Part shown: in pieces, positions 61,019-64,000 of the stretch
Layout of the letters: every line of letters starts with the position of its first letter
How positions within the stretch are numbered: position 1 is the stretch's first letter
DNA from: Amycolatopsis sp. NBC_01488
Lineage (GTDB): Bacteria > Actinomycetota > Actinomycetes > Mycobacteriales > Pseudonocardiaceae
Direction: 5' to 3'
DNA length: 64,000 nucleotides
Assembly (NCBI RefSeq): GCF_036227105.1
Contig: NZ_CP109434.1
Location: 8,900,501-8,964,500, forward strand
Notes under the pieces: generated by a model
Told to the model about the DNA's origin: nothing
The model's database searches: none
What the model saw: only the letters and a program-made list of their open reading frames with translations
Program-made: the position numbers and the translations under genes

Positions 61019-64000
61019 GGCTGCTCGTCGCCAACCGTGGCGAGATCGCCGTCCGGATCCTGCGCACCGCCGGGGAACTGGGTGTCGAGACCGTCGCGGT
61101 GTACTCCGACGCCGACCGCCTCGCCCCGCACGTGCGGCTCGCCGACCGGGCCGTGCGGCTCGGCCCGGCACCGGCCGCGGAAAGCTACCTGCGGGCCGAC
61201 GCGATCGTGGCGGCCGCGCTCGACACCAGCTGCGACGCGGTGCACCCCGGCTACGGGTTCCTGTCCGAGGACGCGGCGTTCGCGCGGTCCTGCGAGGACG
61301 CCGGGCTCGCGTTCGCCGGGCCGTCGCCCGAGCACCTGGAGGTGTTCGGCAGCAAGCACACCGCGCGTGAGGCGGCGCGCGCCGCGGGCGTGCCGCTGCT
61401 GGCCGGCACCGGTCTGCTGTCCGATGTGGATGAAGCGCTGTCGCGAGCGGCGGAAATCGGCTACCCGGTGATGCTCAAAGCGACCGGCGGAGGCGGCGGG
61501 ATCGGCATGCGCGCGTGCGCCACGCCGGATGAGCTGCGCGCGGCCTGGGACAGCGTGCAGAGCATCGCGGCCAAGAGCTTCGCCAACTCCGGGGTCTTCC
61601 TGGAACGGCTGGTGCGCCGCGCCCGGCACGTCGAGGTCCAGGTGTTCGGCGACGGCTTCGGCGAGGTGCTGGCGCTGGGCACCCGCGACTGCTCGCTGCA
61701 GCGGCGCAACCAGAAGGTCGTCGAAGAGTGCCCGGCGCCGGACCTGCCCCAGGCCGTCCGGAAGCGGCTCGTCGACTCGGCCGTCGCGCTGTGCTCGTCG
61801 GTGCGCTACCGCTCGGCGGGCACCGTCGAATACGTCTACGACCCCGAGCGCGCGGAGGCCGCGTTCCTCGAGGTCAACACGCGACTGCAGGTCGAGCACC
61901 CGGTCACCGAAGCCGTGTACGGCGTCGACCTGGTCGCCTGGATGCTGCGGCTCGCGCAGGGCGACCGCGCGATGTTCCGCGCGGTGCCGGTCGCGCGCGG
62001 GCACGCCGTGGAGGCGCGAGTGTACGCCGAAGACCCGAGCGCCGGGCACCGGCCCAGCGCGGGCCTCGTCACGCACGTCGCCCTGCCCTCGGGCGCGCGC
62101 GTCGACACCTGGGTCGAGCCCGGCACGACCGTCACCACGCACTACGATCCGTTGCTGGCCAAGGTGATCTGCACCGGTACCGACCGCGACGACGCCCTGG
62201 AGCACCTGCGGGAAGCACTCGCCACGACCCGCGTCGACGGCGTGCGCACGAACCTCGGACAGCTGCGGGCGGCGGCCGCCGACGCGGCGTTCGGCACGGT
62301 CGCCCACGATACGTCCACTTTGGACGGCATCGAGGACGCCGAGCCCCGGATCGACGTCGTGCGCGGCGGGACGATGACGACCGTGCAGGACTGGCCGGGC
62401 CGCACCGGCTTCTGGCACGTCGGGGTGCCGCCGAGCGGGCCGATGGACGACCGCTCGCTGCGGCTGGGCAACCTCGCGCTGGGCAACCCGGAAGGCTCGC
62501 CCGGCCTGGAGTGCACTGTGGACGGCGTGACGCTGCGGTTCTCCCACGCCACCCAGGTGTGCGTCACCGGTGCGCCCACCACGGTGCTCCTCGACGGTAC
62601 CGGGATTCCCTTGTGGACACCGGTCGAGGTGCCCGCCGGGGGCACGCTGGACGTCCGCGCGTGCACGGCCGGGTTGCGCAGCTACGTCCTCGTCCGCGGC
62701 GGCGTCGACGTCCCGGCGTTCCTCGGCAGCGCGGCGACGTTCACGCTGGGCCGGTTCGGCGGGCACGGCGGCCGCGCGCTGGCCGCGGGCGACGTCCTGC
62801 GTACCGGGACCGCCCCCGCGGACCCGGTTCTCGGCCCGGTGACCGATCGTCCGGACTTCTCGGCGCACTGGACGATCGGCGCGCTCGAAGGACCCCACGC
62901 GGCACCGGAGTTCTTCACGCCCGAGGACGTCGACACGTTCTACGCCACCGACTGGCAGGTGCACTTCAACTCCGCCCGCACCGGCGTCCGGCTCGTCGGG
63001 CCGCGGCCGAAGTGGACCCGCGCGGACGGCGGCGAGGCGGGCCTGCACCCGTCGAACATCCACGACACGCCGTACGCGATCGGCGCCGTCGACTACACCG
63101 GCGACCTGCCGATCCTGCTCGGCCCGGACGGGCCCAGCCTCGGCGGGTTCGTCTGCCCGGCGACGGTCGCCACCGGCGAGCGGTGGAAGCTCGGGCAGCT
63201 GCGGCCGGGCGACACCGTGCGGTTCGTGCCGATCGACACCGACCACGCGGCGGCGCTGCGACGGCGGCCCGCGACGGCGGTGACGTCCACACGGGACGCC
63301 CGGCACGACGGCGGTGTCCTCGGGCGACAGTCCTCTTCGGACGACGAGCCGTCCGTCACCTACCGCCGCAGCGGCGACGACAACCTGCTCGTCGAGTACG
63401 GCGAGATGAAACTCGACCTGGCCCTGCGGATGCGGGTACACGCGCTCGGGGAGCGGCTGGCGGCCGAGGGCGTGCCGGGGATCGTCGACCTGACCCCGGG
63501 CATCCGGTCGTTGCAGGTGCACGTCGACCCGGACGCGCTGCCGGTCGGCAAGGCACTGGGCCTGGTACGGGAGCTCGAACGGGACCTGCCGCCGACGCAC
63601 GCCCTCGAGGTGCCGAGCCGCAGCGTCCGGCTGCCGCTGTCGTGGGACGACCCGGCGACGCGCGAGGCGATCGAGCGGTACATGACCGGCGTGCGCGACG
63701 ACGCGCCGTGGTGCCCGTGGAACATCGAGTTCATCCGCCGCGTCAACGGACTGTCCAGTGTGGACGACGTGTACCGCACGGTGTTCGACGCGGAGTACCT
63801 GGTCCTCGGCCTCGGCGACGTCTACCTGGGCGCGCCGGTGGCGACGCCGCTGGACCCGCGCCACCGCCTGGTCACGACGAAGTACAACCCGGCGCGGACG
63901 TGGACCGCGGAGAACTCCGTCGGCATCGGCGGCGCCTACCTCTGCATCTACGGCATGGAAGGGCCGGGCGGCTACCAGTTCGTCGGCCGGACCGTCCAGG
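61015..64000 (+). CDS. uca: urea (or guanidine) carboxylase, 3' end outside the window
   Basis: At least 995 residues are seen. An N-terminal biotin carboxylase (VANRGEIAVRILRT, GYGFLSED, ATP-grasp Gly loop KATGGGGGIGM, EVNTRLQVEHPVTE) is followed by KipA-like (RGGTMTTVQDWPGRTGFW, IGALEGPHAAPEFF) and KipI-like (VEYGEMKLDLALRMRV) allophanate-hydrolase-type domains. The biotinyl domain must lie beyond base 64000. GTG at 61015. Relatives may prefer guanidine over urea; the sequence alone does not settle which. Confidence 0.92.
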   Translation, partial: MRLLVANRGEIAVRILRTAGELGVETVAVYSDADRLAPHVRLADRAVRLGPAPAAESYLRADAIVAAALDTSCDAVHPGYGFLSEDAAFARSCEDAGLAFAGPSPEHLEVFGSKHTAREAARAAGVPLLAGTGLLSDVDEALSRAAEIGYPVMLKATGGGGGIGMRACATPDELRAAWDSVQSIAAKSFANSGVFLERLVRRARHVEVQVFGDGFGEVLALGTRDCSLQRRNQKVVEECPAPDLPQAVRKRLVDSAVALCSSVRYRSAGTVEYVYDPERAEAAFLEVNTRLQVEHPVTEAVYGVDLVAWMLRLAQGDRAMFRAVPVARGHAVEARVYAEDPSAGHRPSAGLVTHVALPSGARVDTWVEPGTTVTTHYDPLLAKVICTGTDRDDALEHLREALATTRVDGVRTNLGQLRAAAADAAFGTVAHDTSTLDGIEDAEPRIDVVRGGTMTTVQDWPGRTGFWHVGVPPSGPMDDRSLRLGNLALGNPEGSPGLECTVDGVTLRFSHATQVCVTGAPTTVLLDGTGIPLWTPVEVPAGGTLDVRACTAGLRSYVLVRGGVDVPAFLGSAATFTLGRFGGHGGRALAAGDVLRTGTAPADPVLGPVTDRPDFSAHWTIGALEGPHAAPEFFTPEDVDTFYATDWQVHFNSARTGVRLVGPRPKWTRADGGEAGLHPSNIHDTPYAIGAVDYTGDLPILLGPDGPSLGGFVCPATVATGERWKLGQLRPGDTVRFVPIDTDHAAALRRRPATAVTSTRDARHDGGVLGRQSSSDDEPSVTYRRSGDDNLLVEYGEMKLDLALRMRVHALGERLAAEGVPGIVDLTPGIRSLQVHVDPDALPVGKALGLVRELERDLPPTHALEVPSRSVRLPLSWDDPATREAIERYMTGVRDDAPWCPWNIEFIRRVNGLSSVDDVYRTVFDAEYLVLGLGDVYLGAPVATPLDPRHRLVTTKYNPARTWTAENSVGIGGAYLCIYGMEGPGGYQFVGRTVQ

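Overview
The window is very GC-rich, densely coding actinobacterial chromosome. GTG starts, GTGA/ATGA stop-start overlaps, F420/LLM-type oxidoreductases, an Asp23/AmaP cluster, LigC and Prim-Pol repair enzymes, and a hemQ-hemY-hemE-DUF3000-RNase D order like that of mycobacteria all point to an actinomycete. I infer a Pseudonocardiaceae (Amycolatopsis-like) organism from overall resemblance; no rRNA or other decisive marker is present. I saw no rRNA, tRNA, CRISPR array, transposase or prophage gene.

Layout. 1-3.5 kb: an Rv2578c-type radical SAM gene interrupted by an intein and preceded by a LexA-like box, then the transhydrogenase sthA. 3.5-8 kb: a large SARP/AfsR-type regulator followed by a flavin oxidase whose upstream region carries SARP-like direct repeats. 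8-14 kb: a four-gene NIS siderophore operon (decarboxylase, N-monooxygenase, IucA/IucC synthetase, glutamine-synthetase-like ligase) behind an iron box, with no acyltransferase. 14-15.2 kb: crcB-DUF190-crcB fluoride export. 15.2-20 kb: an LLM oxidoreductase, a DPP-IV-like peptidase, PPK2, a frameshifted AHSA1 gene and a leaderless ArsR repressor. 20-26 kb: rocD, a Tat-exported GH5-like hydrolase, a D-amino-acid oxidase-like enzyme, PAP2, ZapE and a RibD-like reductase. 26-29.6 kb: an ECF sigma factor and an Asp23/DUF6286/AmaP envelope-stress cluster. 29.6-44 kb: LigC, a lipoprotein hydrolase that lacks its nucleophile serine, a 21-nt-periodic inverted repeat array, thioredoxin, the proline catabolic genes pruB-pruA with divergent pruC, a second LLM enzyme, a LigD-type primase/polymerase, a VTT membrane protein, a transmembrane Ser/Thr kinase that apparently starts at ATC, and a lower-GC secreted-protein island. 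44-48 kb: msrB, then two TIGR04222-type membrane proteins with Gly/Cys-rich tails, an MNIO (DUF692) enzyme and a small partner protein. 48-56 kb: a CaiB-like CoA-transferase, haem genes, DUF3000, an orphan response regulator behind a 760-bp gene-free stretch, and an RNase D. 56-64 kb: a TIR-domain protein, a TetR regulator, and a permease-UAAP1-UAAP2-urea carboxylase operon that runs off the window.

The locus I find most promising for undescribed biology is 44.8-47.8 kb. Two membrane-anchored proteins end in regularly spaced cysteines within glycine, and both lie next to an iron-dependent oxidase family known to modify cysteines in peptides. The gene-to-gene overlaps suggest the enzyme, its partner and at least the second tail protein are made together. 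The siderophore operon is second: a GS-fold ligase stands where the hydroxamate acyltransferase would be expected. At DNA level, a 13-bp palindrome (GTCCACWGTGGAC) recurs inside unrelated genes always in the same reading frame, and a six-unit repeat array has an exact two-helical-turn period.
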